21,796 nt of DNA. Source: an uncultured Mycoplasmatota bacterium. GTDB lineage: Bacteria; Bacillota_I; Bacilli_A; Mycoplasmatales; Mycoplasmoidaceae. Under the pieces are notes generated by a model. The model did no database searches. It was not told where the DNA came from and worked only from the letters and a program-made list of their open reading frames with translations. Position 1 is the first letter of the stretch. Each line of letters starts with the position of its first letter. Made by a program: the position numbers and the translations under genes. The stretch spans positions 1 through 21,796 of the forward strand of contig CATEWF010000012.1 in NCBI GenBank assembly GCA_949527715.1, read 5' to 3'. This document shows, one piece after another, positions 8,854 through 18,320 of this stretch.

Positions 8854-9535
8854 ACCAGAAGAAATTAATGAAATTATTTCATTAGTAACTGAATTTTGAA
8901 AAAACAAACTCGAATATACCACTGAATTTAAACAAATGCTTATTAACAAAGAATCAGGGCACTCTATTGCTGACTATGTTGATGCACAAACTTGTGAAAG
9001 ATTAAAGCAAAAAAATAAAAAAATTAAATATGAAAGCAACAAGAGGAGTATGGGGGATTTCTGATTATCTGATGAAAATGACATTTATACACCTGTTAAT
9101 ATTAAATCCGGGACAGTTTCAAATGGTTCTCCTAATATTGTATCCATTAATAAATTAATCGAAAAGCTCTCTAATAACGAAATAGATTCATATTATTTGT
9201 TAATAATAAAATTTCCTAATCTAAATTCTGTCGATGTCTATTTTATTAACTTAATTGATTACTTGGAATTTACAAATTTTGATTCAGGGCCTGGTCAGCT
9301 AATGTTAAAAGAAAAAAAATTATATGATTTTTTAAAATCTGGATCAAGAAATGATGAACTAGATATAAAAACAGCATTAAATTTATTAATAGAAAAACAA
9401 GAAAAAGCATTACCTATATTACTTCAAAATAGACAAAATGATATTAATGAGCATAAAAAAATAATAAATAAATATGATCCGCTAAAAAAAATTAATCAAA
9501 AACGAATCAAATTGTTAGACAAACCAAAATATTAA
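8846..9535 (+). CDS. Putative type II restriction endonuclease, 229 aa
   Basis: The frame opens with ATG at 8846 behind a good SD (AAAGGAG, 8835-8841), overlaps the methyltransferase end by 8 bases, and runs through TGA Trp codons to TAA 9533-9535. I do not recognise a specific family by overall sequence. The best clue is SMGDFWLS followed by YTPVNIKSG (Asp71, Asn85, Lys87): an acidic residue on one strand and an x-I-K triplet 14-16 residues later, the spacing of a PD-(D/E)XK nuclease core, but with Asn in place of the usual Asp/Glu. The segment SGTVSNGSPNIVSI after it also looks like restriction enzymes. The C-terminal 60 residues are a charged helix. The position next to an EcoRI-type methylase supports the role. 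Its stop codon abuts the stop of the convergent malic enzyme gene with no spacer. Confidence 0.7.
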
Positions 9536-10705
9536 TTATTTTTTACATTGAGATTTTTTTCAGCAATCAGCTACAGCTTTTGCAACAGCTTTAGGTACAG
9601 TCATATCTAATGCTGATGGAAGGATGTAGTTTTTGTTTAATTGACTTGGTTTAACCAATTTAGCAATCGCCTTTGCTGCAGTAATTTTCATTTCATCTGT
9701 AATTTGTTTCGCACCCGCATCAAGAGCTCCTCTAAAAATACCCGGAAAAACCATAACATTGTTAATTTGGTTAGGAAAATCACTTCTTCCTGTTCCCATA
9801 ACTTCAACTCTTGCTTTAAGAGCAACATCTGGCATAATTTCAGGAATAGGATTAGCCATAGCTAATACAATTGGTTTTTTATTCATCCCCTTAATCATTT
9901 CAGGTTTTAAAACATTTCCTGCAGATACACCAATAAAAATATCTGCTCCTTTTAGTGCATCAGTTAAAGTTCCTTTAATTTTTTTCTTATTAGTGATTTT
10001 TGCTAATTGTTTTTGATAAATATTTATTTTCTTATCATTTGGATTTAAGATTCCTGTTCTATTACAAAAGATAAGATTTCCAATACCCATTTTTAGTAAC
10101 AATTTACCAATAGCCATACCAGCAGCACCAGGACCATTAATAACTGCAGTAACTTTATTCATATCTTTCTTAACAACCTTTAAAGCATTAATAATTGCCG
10201 CAGCAACAATAATTGCAGTACCATGTTGGTCGTCGTGGAAAATTGGGATATCACACATTGCTTTTAATTTATCTTCAATTTCGATACATCTTGGACTTGC
10301 AATATCTTCTAGGTTAATTCCACCAAATGAACCTGACAATAAATAAATAGTCTTTACAATATCATCAACACTTTTAGATTTTATGCATAGTGGAATTGCA
10401 TTAACATTTGCAAACCTTTTAAATAGTGCACATTTGCCTTCCATTACCGGCATACCAGCTTCTGGACCAATATCACCTAGTCCTAATACTGCTGTACCAT
10501 CTGTAACAACAGCAATTGTATTTTTTCTTCATGTTAAGTCATAAGACTTTCTAATATCTTTTTGAATAGCTAAACAAGGAGCAGCAACTCCTGGTGTATA
10601 TGCTAAAGCAAGATCTTGTTTGTTTTCTATTGGTGCTTTACAAACAATATCTATTTTTCCTTTTCATTTTGCATGAAGCTCTAATGATTTTTTTCCGTAA
10701 TCCAT
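9536..10705 (-). CDS. Malic enzyme (oxaloacetate-decarboxylating malate dehydrogenase), 389 aa
   Basis: Converts malate to pyruvate and CO2 while reducing NAD(P)+. The short bacterial form is recognised from AYTPGVAAPC (catalytic Tyr region), TDGTAVLGLGDIGPEAGMPV, INLEDIASPRC (metal-binding Glu-Asp), DIPIFHDDQHGTAII (metal-binding Asp and catalytic-site loop), the nucleotide-binding NGPGAAG, VSAGNVLKPEM, and ANPIPEI. Three Trp codons are TGA, including one near the C-terminus (9560), so the true stop is TAA 9536-9538. The ATG at 10705 has a strong SD (AAAGGAGAAT) and lies 19 bases after the preceding fumarase-family gene, so it is third in an operon. Cofactor preference (NAD or NADP) cannot be decided by eye. 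Confidence 0.93.
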
Positions 10706-10724
10706 TTTTATTCTCCTTTATAAA

Positions 10725-12104
10725 TTAAATCATCTTTTTAGGATCAACTACTTTAATAAACTCAACATCTGACATGTATCCCAAATGTCTGTTTGCTTCT
10801 CTTAATGTTACTTTATTTTTATATGCATATTTTGAAATGGCTGCGGCTTTTTCATACCCAATTGCATCTTTTAATTGAGTAACTAACATTAAAGAATTAT
10901 TTACCAATTCAGCCATACGATCAGCATTAACTGTTATTCCTGAAACACAGTGAATGTTGAAACTATTAATCATGTCTGATAACAGTGTTACAGAAGTAAT
11001 AAAGTCTTGAATTAAATAAGTTCCGAATGTGTTTAATTCAAAATTACCTTGAGATGCTAAAAATGCAATAGATGAATCATACCCAAATACATTAATGCAC
11101 ATCATTGCCATACCTTCACATTGTGTAGGATTTACCTTGCCTGGCATAATTGAACTTCCTGGTTCGTTTTGTGGAATATTAATTTCACCAAACCCAGATC
11201 TTGGACCAGAAGCTAAAAATCTTATATCTTGAGCAATTTTATATAAATCCATCGCTAATGCTTTAATTGCACCGTGTGCATAAGTTATTGTTCCCTTAGA
11301 CCAAGAAGCATAATATTTATTACCAACAACTTTAAATTTTTTAGTGTTTAATATTCTATTAATTTCATTAATGCAATAATGGTCGTAGTTGTGTTTAGGT
11401 GCGGTACATCCTGAACCAATTGCTGTGCCTCCACAATTTAAGTAATATTGAGTTTCAATTGCTTGTTTAGCATTTTTTAAATCTGTTTCAATAGCAAATC
11501 TTCAACCACTAACTTCTTGACCAAAAGTCAAAGGAACAGCATCTTGAATATGCGTTCTTCCTAATTTAACAACATTTGCATATTTTTTTTCAAGTTTTTT
11601 AAAACTATTAATTAGTCCTTCAGCAGCAGGAACTAAATATTTATTAAAAACATAAATTGCTGTCATATTGGTTGATGATGTATATGAATCATTTGTTGAT
11701 TGAGACATATTGGCATCATCATTAGGATGAATAATATTTTTCTTTGCAATTTGATTGGCACGATGAGCAATAACTTCATTAATGTTCATGTTTGTTTGTG
11801 TACCACTGCCAGCTTGAAAAGCTTTTGTAGGAAAGTGTTTGTCTAATTTACCTTCTCAAATTTCTTTACAAACTCTTGCAATTAAATCTGCTTTTTGTTT
11901 AGACATTTTTTTGCATTTGTAATTAGCAATGGCACATGCAGCTTTCAAAACAGCTAATTGATGAATTAAATCTAAACTTACTAATTCATGACCAATTTTG
12001 AAATTTTGTAAACTTCTTTGTGTTTGAGAACCTCATAACACATTACTAGGCACTTGCATTTGTCCTAATGAGTCTTTTTCAATTCTAAATTTTTTCTCTT
12101 TCAT
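10725..12104 (-). CDS. Second class II fumarase/aspartase-family lyase, 459 aa
   Basis: Homotetrameric lyase of the fumarase/aspartase superfamily, adding or removing water or ammonia across fumarate. It has the family signatures AGSGTQTNMN (98-107), HPND (126-129), LGRTHIQDAVP (catalytic Thr-His) and GSSIMPGKVNPTQCE. By the GTQ and GKVNPTQCE motifs it is a fumarase (aspartases usually read GTS and AKVNPVVPE). However, residues 133-143 read MSQSTNDSYTS: the Ser-Thr-Asn triplet is the aspartase form (fumarases usually SSNDTFPTA), and the Phe-Pro-Thr part is lost. It could therefore be a divergent fumarase, an aspartase or another lyase. Three Trp codons are TGA and one TGG. No SD; a TATAAT at 12113-12118 on the minus strand may give a nearly leaderless second promoter. 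It lies between fumC and the malic enzyme gene. Confidence 0.85.
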
Positions 12105-12112
12105 AATTTTTT

Positions 12113-12118
12113 ATTATA
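12113..12118 (-). promoter_or_regulatory. Possible -10 box before the second fumarase-family gene
   Basis: TATAAT on the minus strand in the 45-base gap between the two lyase genes, 8 bases upstream of the ATG at 12104. It could start a nearly leaderless transcript independent of the upstream fumC. No convincing -35 box. Confidence 0.3.
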
Positions 12119-12149
12119 TTTCTATAAAATAATTTTATTTTTAACAAAA

Positions 12150-13517
12150 TTAACACATTTTTGAAGGATCAACAATTTTGTTAAATTCTTTCTCTGTTAA
12201 ATATCCAGATTTTATTGCTGCTTGTTTTAATGAAATTCCTTCTTTTACAGCAAGTTTAACAATTGTTGCTGCTTTGTCATAACCAATCTTTGTATTTAAT
12301 GAAGTAGCAAGCATTAAACAATGATCTAAATTATTTTTAATTCTCTTATTGTTTGGTGTGATTCCAATAACACATTTTTTATTAAAAGAGTCCATACCAT
12401 CAGCTAATAAGTTTACAGATTGATTGATATTGTATGCAATCATTGGCATAAATGTATTTAATTGAAAATTACCTTGAGTATTACCAATTGTAATTGCTAG
12501 ATTATTAGCTATTACTTGAATACATAGCATCATCATACTTTCACATTGAGTAGGATTTACTTTTCCTGGCATGATTGAACTTCCCGGTTCATTTTGTGGA
12601 ATAAATATTTCTCCAATGCCACAATTTGGGCCACAAGATAATCATCTAATATCATTAGCAATTTTATATAAATTTTCTGCAAGAATTTTTAAACAAGAAT
12701 GAAAATATGAAACACTATCTTTTGAACTTAATCCATGGAATTTGTTTTTCATAGGATTAAATTTGATTCCTGAAATGGTTGATAAATGTTTGCAAACTAA
12801 AATATCAAAATTTTTTGGAGTATTTAAACCTGTTCCTACAGCTGTGCCACCTATTGGGATTCTAGTAATAAATTTCATAGAATCTTGAATCATTTCTTTT
12901 GCGTTTTCTAACATTGCAATATATGCAGAAAATTCTTGAGAAAGTTTAATTGGAGTGGCATCTTGCAAATGAGTTCTACCAACTTTGATTACTTTATCAA
13001 AATTTTTTGTAATTTTTTTAAATGAATTAATTAAAGCAGTTAACGACGGAATTAACTTATCCTTTGTTAAAATAGCACACATCAAATGAATTGCTGTTGG
13101 AAATGTATCATTAGAACTTTGAGACATGTTAACGTGATCATTTGGATGAACATTAATTTTTTTGTTAATTGTTAATGATCTATTTGAAATAACCTCATTA
13201 ACATTCATGTTACTTTGTGTTCCACTTCCAGTTTGTCAAATAGATAATGGAAAGTTACCATCAAGTTTATTAGATAAAATTTCATCAACAACCTTACAAA
13301 TTAAATTAGCTCTTGTTGAATCTAATTTCTTTAAATCTTTATTTGCTAAAGCACATGCTTTTTTTATCATGGCCAATGAACAAATTAATGTTTTTGGCAT
13401 CTTTTCATCATTAATGGTAAAATTTTGTTTACTTCTTTGAGTTTGTGGTCCTCAGTATTTATCGCATGGTACTTCAATTTCACCAATTGAGTCCTTCATT
13501 ATTCTTGTCTTTTTCAT
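12150..13517 (-). CDS. fumC: Class II fumarate hydratase, 455 aa
   Basis: Interconverts fumarate and malate. Textbook motifs: WQTGSGTQSNMNVNEV (94-109, Trp as TGA), HPNDHVNMSQSSNDTFPTAI (124-143), VGRTHLQDATP (catalytic His pair partner), GSSIMPGKVNPTQCE (the flexible catalytic-Ser loop with Lys and Asn), and a C-terminal LTEKEFNKIVDPSKM as in FumC. The length matches the family (about 460). The ATG at 13517 gives the usual N-terminus, where bacterial FumC reads RIEKDSMG and the like. No SD site; a short AT-rich upstream region follows the 56-codon ORF. It is first of a minus-strand operon, 45 bases before the second lyase gene. All three Trp codons I checked are TGA. Confidence 0.93.
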
Positions 13518-13528
13518 AATATATTTTG

Positions 13529-13555
13529 TATTTAAATAATTATATTATTTAAATA
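13529..13555. repeat. Perfect 12-base AT inverted repeat before fumC
   Basis: TATTTAAATAAT (13529-13540) and its exact reverse complement (13544-13555) with a 3-base loop, lying 12-38 bases upstream of the fumC start and across the stop of the small ORF. It has no G or C, so it is a weak hairpin. Position suggests an operator or promoter element rather than a terminator. Confidence 0.5.
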
Positions 13556-13715
13556 CATCATAATTAATCAGAATAAAATTATTTAACTGATATTTATGGT
13601 CTTTAAATAATTTAATTATCATTTGGTTAAATTCTTGTTGTTGGTTGATGAAATTTAAAACAACTTTGTTAAAGTAATCTTGTTTTTGCCAACATTTATA
13701 ACTTTTATTTTTCAT
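13545..13715 (-). CDS. Small hypothetical protein, 56 aa
   Basis: ATG (13715) to TAA on the minus strand between uvrA and fumC, same direction as both. The peptide is hydrophilic and Lys/Asn/Gln-rich, starting MKNKSYKCWQKQDYFNKVVL and continuing with a helix-like NQQQEFNQMIIKLF segment. It has a TGG Trp and no TGA. No SD site precedes the ATG. There is no signal peptide or membrane segment, and I know no family. The coding look and the otherwise empty 277-base gap make it plausible, but it may be chance. Confidence 0.35.
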   Translation of the reverse strand: MKNKSYKCWQKQDYFNKVVLNFINQQQEFNQMIIKLFKDHKYQLNNFILINYDVFK

Positions 13716-13752
13716 AGTGTAGTAATACTAACAATAAAATGAAAAAATAGAA

Positions 13753-13778
13753 ACACAAAAAAAGGTGTCTTTTTTGTC
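13753..13778. terminator. Weak hairpin with T-run downstream of uvrA
   Basis: Just past the uvrA stop the minus strand reads AAAAAAGACACCTTTTTTTG. It can form an A/T-rich hairpin (AAAAAAG with CTTTTTT, 4-base loop) or a small ACAC/GTGT stem, in either direction beside a T-run. It could end uvrA transcripts, but the stem is weak. Confidence 0.3.
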
Positions 13779-13794
13779 ATAAAATTCAAAATTT

Positions 13795-16632
13795 TTATAA
13801 TATTTCTTTTAAATATTTTGCTGTATATGAAATATCTTCTTTACTTGCAACTTGTTCAGGTGTTCCTGTTGCTATAATTTTTCCACCTGCCTCACCACCA
13901 TCTGGTCCAATATCAATAATGTGATCAGCACATTTAATTAAATCTAAGTTGTGTTCTATAACAATAATGGTACTTCCTGCATCAACTATTCTATTTAAAA
14001 CATTAATTAAATTTGCTATATCGTGAGTGTGTAAACCTGTTGTTGGTTCATCCAAAATAAGAATTGTATTCTTACCACTCTTTCTTTGTAAGAATTTAGC
14101 TAATTTAATTCTTTGGGCTTCACCACCTGATAATCTATCTGAAGGCGTGCCAAGTTTTAAATATCCCAAACCAACATCATTCATCAATTGAATCTTATGG
14201 TGAATATTTGGAATATTCTTAAAGAATTCTAATGCCTCCACTACAGACATATCAAGAACATCATAAATTGATTTGCCTTTGTATTTGATTTGAAGCGTTT
14301 CTTCATTGTATCTCTTACCATGACATTCATCACATGTAATATATACATCTGGTAAGAAGTGCATTTCAATTCTAATAACACCATCACCTCAACACTTTTC
14401 ACATCTTCCTCCAGGAATATTAAATGAAAATCTTCCTTTTGTATATCCTCTTACCTTAGCTTCTGGTGTTGATGCAAATAATTCTCTTATATCATCAAAC
14501 ACACCAACATAAGTTGCCGGGTTACTTCTTGGAGTTCTACCAATTGGTTCCTGACTAACCATGATAAGTTTGTCAACGTCTTGAGCACCAACTAAGTTTT
14601 TAATTTTTGGCGCTTTAACAAAAGGATTAAATGCTAATCTTTGAATGTTCTTAGCTAGCGCTTCATTTATTAGCGAAGATTTCCCTGAGCCTGAAACTCC
14701 AGTAACAGCAATAAATTTTCCTAATGGTATAGTTACATCAACATTTTTAAGATTATTTATAGTTGCACCTTTTAAAATAATTTTTTTACCATTTCCCGAT
14801 CTTCTTGTTTTAGGAACGGGAATAAATTTTTCACCTTTTAAATATTGACCAGTTAATGAATTTTTATTGGCCATAATTTCTCTTGGTGCGCCTTTAGCTA
14901 TTACCTTGCCACCAAATTGTCCTGCACCAGGACCAACATCAATAATATAGTCAGATTCTAGCATTGTTTCAGTATCATGTTCTACAACCAGTAGTGTGTT
15001 GCCTAAATCTCTCATTTTTTTAAGAGTATTAATTAACATTCTATTGTCCTTTTGGTGCAATCCAATTGAAGGTTCATCTAATACATATAGAACACCAGTT
15101 AGTGAACTACCAATTTGAGTGGCTAATCTAATTCTTTGAGCTTCTCCACCTGATAAAGTTGCTGCACTTCTGCTTAATGTTAAATATCCTAAACCAACAT
15201 TATCTAAAAATGTAAGACGGTCAATAATTTCTTTAAGTGCAAGTTTTGCAATTTTTTGTTGGTTTTCTGTTAATTTTAAATCAATAAAAAAATCAATTAA
15301 TTTTTTTATTGACATTTCAGTTAAATCTATTATTGATTGTCCATTGATTTTTACACATAGTGCAGCTTGCGATAAACGTTGCCCCTTACATTCAGGACAA
15401 ACTTTTTCAGACATATATTTTGAATAATATTGTCTCGCTTGTTCGCTCGATGTCTCTAAATGTCTACGTTTAACTAAAGATAGCACCCCTTCTGCATAAT
15501 CGTATTTACTATAAACATTACCACCACTTGATTTAATAGTAATATCAATAGGTTCAGTTGAACCATACATAATAATATCCATTTCTTTTTTTGTGAATTG
15601 ACATAATGGTTTTGTTTTAGAAATTTTGTAATGCTTTAGCAATTGATCAAATCTTAATCAATCCATTGATGTAGTATTAACAGTGTTTTTAAAATAATCC
15701 AATCCACCTTGATTGATATTTAACGAACGATCAATAATCATCTTATTTTCATCCGGTTCATAAGTAAAGCCCAATCCTTTACATTTAGGGCAAGCACCAA
15801 CTGGAGAATTAAACGAAAATAGTCTTGGTTCTAATTCTGGAATATTAAAACCACAAATTTTACATGCATGAGATTTTGAGTATAATGTCTCTTTGTCGTT
15901 AACTAAAACTACAACTTTGTTTTCACCATATTTTAGAGCCGTTTCAACCGCTTCATTAATTCGTAATCTTGTATCAGTATCTTTGTTCCCAATAATACGA
16001 TCAACAACTATATCAATGTAATGAAATTTATTTTTTTCTAAATTTATTTTTTCATCTAGCGAAATAATTTCGTTATCAATCCGTACTCTTAAAAACCCTT
16101 CAGAACGAATCTTGTCTAACTCATTTTTAAATGTACCTTTTTGCTTGTATGCAACTTGAGCTAAAATCTGCAATTTATCTCCTTCATTGAAAGATTGTTC
16201 AATTTTATCAACTATTTGTTTTAAGGTTAAAGTCTCTATTTTACCGTGACCATTAGGACAATATGGTTCACCAATTCTAGCAAATAAGACTCTTAAATAA
16301 TCATATATTTCAGTAACCGTTCCAACAGTAGACCTTGGATTGTTTGATGTTGATTTTTGATCGATAGCAATTGCAGGAGATAATCCTTCGATTGAATCAA
16401 CATCTGGTTTTTCATTACCACCTAAAAATTGACGAGCATAAGAAGACAGTGATTCTAAATATCTTCTTTGCCCCTCTGCATAAATGGTGTCAAATGCAAG
16501 AGAAGACTTTCCACTTCCTGATAATCCTGTAATAACTACAAATTTATTTTTGGGAATGTCAACATTAACGTTTTTTAAGTTGTTTTCTCTAGCACCGTGT
16601 ACCGAAATGTAATTCAATGTTTTGTCGCTCAT
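13795..16632 (-). CDS. uvrA: Excinuclease ABC subunit A, 945 aa
   Basis: DNA damage sensor of nucleotide excision repair, loading UvrB at lesions; two fused ABC ATPase modules. First module: Walker A GLSGSGKSSLAFDT near residue 35, YARQFLGG, zinc-binding CKIC and CPKC pairs (about 250-285), signature SGGEAQRIRLATQIGSSLTG and Walker B VLYVLDEPSIGLHQKDN. Second module: VTGVSGSGKSSLINE, CEKC ... CDEC zinc finger with WGDG between (Trp is TGA), signature SGGEAQRIKLAKFL and ILILDEPTTGLHTHD. The pieces join in one frame through TGA at 15655 and about 14386. Length is normal (about 940). The ATG at 16632 precedes SDKTLNYISVHGARENNLKN, the usual start. No SD; upstream AT-rich DNA suggests a short leader. 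Confidence 0.97.
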
Positions 16633-16655
16633 AGTAATAATATTTTACTACATAA

Positions 16656-16682
16656 AATAAAAACTAGGAATAGTGCCCTAGT
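16656..16682 (-). terminator. Intrinsic terminator of the two-TM protein gene
   Basis: On the minus strand GACTAGG, an 8-base loop, then CCTAGT followed by TTTTATTTT: a perfect 6-base stem (16663-16668 with 16677-16682) plus T-run. It lies about 60 bases beyond the stop of the 138-aa membrane protein and before uvrA, so it should separate the two transcripts. Confidence 0.65.
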
Positions 16683-16743
16683 CTTTTAAAATTTTGTAAC
16701 TTTCAATACGTTTTTTTTCTTTATGCTTAATTTTATTTTTTAA

Positions 16744-17160
16744 TTATTTTCCGTATCTTTCTTTAACGTTCTTATAAACACGTTTGTCTGTACGTTTTCC
16801 AGAAATAGCTGAAGAAGCTAATTTATTAACTTTCTTAGTTACATCTTTTGGAGATGAGAATGATCATACAATTATAGTTGAAATGATGTTTAATGCAAGA
16901 ATTAACATAGCAATAATAATCATACAAATACCAAAGACAGACATTCCTGTACCTTTTCCAGAAACATCAATGTCACCTGCTCAATTAAAAAAATAATATT
17001 TATCTTTATCAATTGAGAATAGGTATGAAGAAACAATAAATAATACAAAATAAGCTAATCACAAGAATAACGTAATAGTAACAACAGCTTTTCGACCACC
17101 ATTACCTTTATTAATCTTTTTTATTGTTTTGTAACGTTCTTCGTTTGAAATAAATGGCAT
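16744..17160 (-). CDS. Small two-span membrane protein of unknown function, 138 aa
   Basis: Visible only under code 4: ATG at 17160 with a strong SD (AAGGAGAA, 8 bases upstream), three TGA Trp codons, and TAA at 16744-16746. It begins MPFISNEERYKTIKKINKGN, then a hydrophobic segment at about 25-48 and another at about 73-100, with a Lys-rich basic tail (KKVNKLASSAISGKRTDKRV) that should lie in the cytoplasm. Residues 50-72 would form the outside loop. I recognise no family. A rho-independent terminator follows it. It lies 56 bases after the other small membrane protein gene and may share its transcript. Confidence 0.75.
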
Positions 17161-17216
17161 GTAATTTTCTCCTTATTAATTTAATACCATTATTATATAT
17201 CTAATACAAAATAATA

Positions 17217-17561
17217 TTATTTTGTTTTTTTAGGATCAGTTGATAATTTTTTGGTTTGTTGTTTGTTATTTTTTGCTTTAAATTTGATTTTTTGCTTATT
17301 TAAAAAATCATAAACAAAATTTGCATTTTCATTTAAATAATTATCAAATTTATCTGAGTATTTAGAAAGTTTTACTAACACTTCTACTGTTGGCATAAGC
17401 ATTTCTGATTTATAAGTTAGATCTTCAACTAAGTAATCTGTTTTTTTAGCAACAATTCCAATTTTTCTATAAGCAATAATTGCATATACTAAAGCAAATA
17501 TCAATAAAATTAAAGCAATTATTCCTAAAACTATAAATGTTATTTGTATTTCTTTTGACAT
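17217..17561 (-). CDS. Single-span membrane protein of unknown function, 114 aa
   Basis: ATG at 17561, TAA at 17217. The N-terminal third is one strongly hydrophobic segment (about residues 7-30: IVLGIIALILLIFALVYAII). A helical cytoplasmic-type stretch (YKSEMLMPTVEVLVKLSKYS) and a Lys/Gln-rich tail ending DPKKTK follow. The layout recalls DUF948-like or other small envelope-associated proteins, but the similarity is only general. It has no Trp. It is divergent from sir2 with only 32 bases between the start codons, all A/T-rich, so both promoters must overlap the neighbouring coding sequence or be very short. Confidence 0.7.
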   Translation of the reverse strand: MSKEIQITFIVLGIIALILLIFALVYAIIAYRKIGIVAKKTDYLVEDLTYKSEMLMPTVEVLVKLSKYSDKFDNYLNENANFVYDFLNKQKIKFKAKNNKQQTKKLSTDPKKTK

Positions 17562-17593
17562 ATTTTTTATTATATTAATAATATATCTTAATT

Positions 17594-18319
17594 ATGGATT
17601 TTACTAAAGTAAAAAAAATAATCTCCAACGCAAAACATCTTGTTGTTTTTACAGGAGCTGGTATTTCAGTAGAAAGTGGTATTCCACCTTTTACTGGAAA
17701 TGGAGGGCTATGAAACAAATATGATCCTAAATTTATAGAATTGTCATACTTTTTTGCTCATCCAGAAAATTCTTGAAAAGAAATAAATAAAATTTTCTAT
17801 GAATATATGGGTAAATCTAAACCTAACTTTGCTCATACAGAGATAGGAAGATTATCTAAAGAAGGCGTTATTAAAGCTGTTGTTACTCAAAACATTGATA
17901 ATTTGCATCAAGAAGGTGGAGCGTCAAATGTCATTGAATTTCATGGCACAACAAAAACTTTAATTTGCCCAAAATGTAAAAAACATTATCTAGTTACTAA
18001 AGAAATATTGAAGATCATTCCCCCTAAATGTAAAAATTGTGGTGAAGTATTAAAACCAAATTTTATTTTCTACGGTGAACAAATAGATCCTCAAATTCAT
18101 GATAATGCTTTTGATACAATTGTTAAAGCAGATGTACTATTAATTATTGGAACATCTGGCCAAGTAATGCCAGCAAATAGTTTACCTTATCTTGCAAAGC
18201 AAGAAAACAAAGACATTAAAATTATTGAAGTTAATCCTGAAAAATCAACATTTACTGATGCGATAGTTGATTTATATTTCTCAATGAAAGCAACGGAATT
18301 TTTTAAAAAAATTAAATAG
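17594..18319 (+). CDS. Sir2-family NAD-dependent protein deacylase, 241 aa
   Basis: Sirtuins remove acyl groups from lysines using NAD+, releasing nicotinamide. In the sequence: GAGISVESGIPPF (21-33), TQNIDNLHQEGG (98-109), the catalytic His in EFHGT (His117), a zinc site CPKC/CKNC (Cys125, 128, 146, 149), LKPNFIFYGE, IGTSGQVMPANSLP and IEVNPE. The order and length match compact bacterial and archaeal sirtuins. Two Trp codons (LWNKYDP and SWKEI) are TGA, so the gene is whole from the ATG at 17594. Oddity: the usual G-I-P-x-F-R-G loop reads G-I-P-P-F-T-G, losing an Arg that contacts NAD in known structures. It has no SD. It converges with the PAP2-like gene, one base between the stop codons. 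Confidence 0.9.
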
Positions 18320-18320
18320 A

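Noticed and set aside
8846..9535. Naming the nuclease as an EcoRI homologue.
   Set aside because: Its sequence does not show the EcoRI nuclease motifs; only the neighbouring methylase is EcoRI-like.
9641..10016. Two plus-strand ORFs opposite the malic enzyme gene.
   Set aside because: The opposite strand encodes a conserved enzyme through the whole stretch; these are shadows.
10725..12104. Firm naming of the second lyase as aspA.
   Set aside because: Only the Ser-Thr-Asn triplet is aspartase-like; the GKVNPTQCE loop and GTQ motif are fumarase-like, so the symbol was left blank.
13529..13555. The 12-base inverted repeat as an intrinsic terminator.
   Set aside because: It has no G-C pair and no following T-run in a useful direction.
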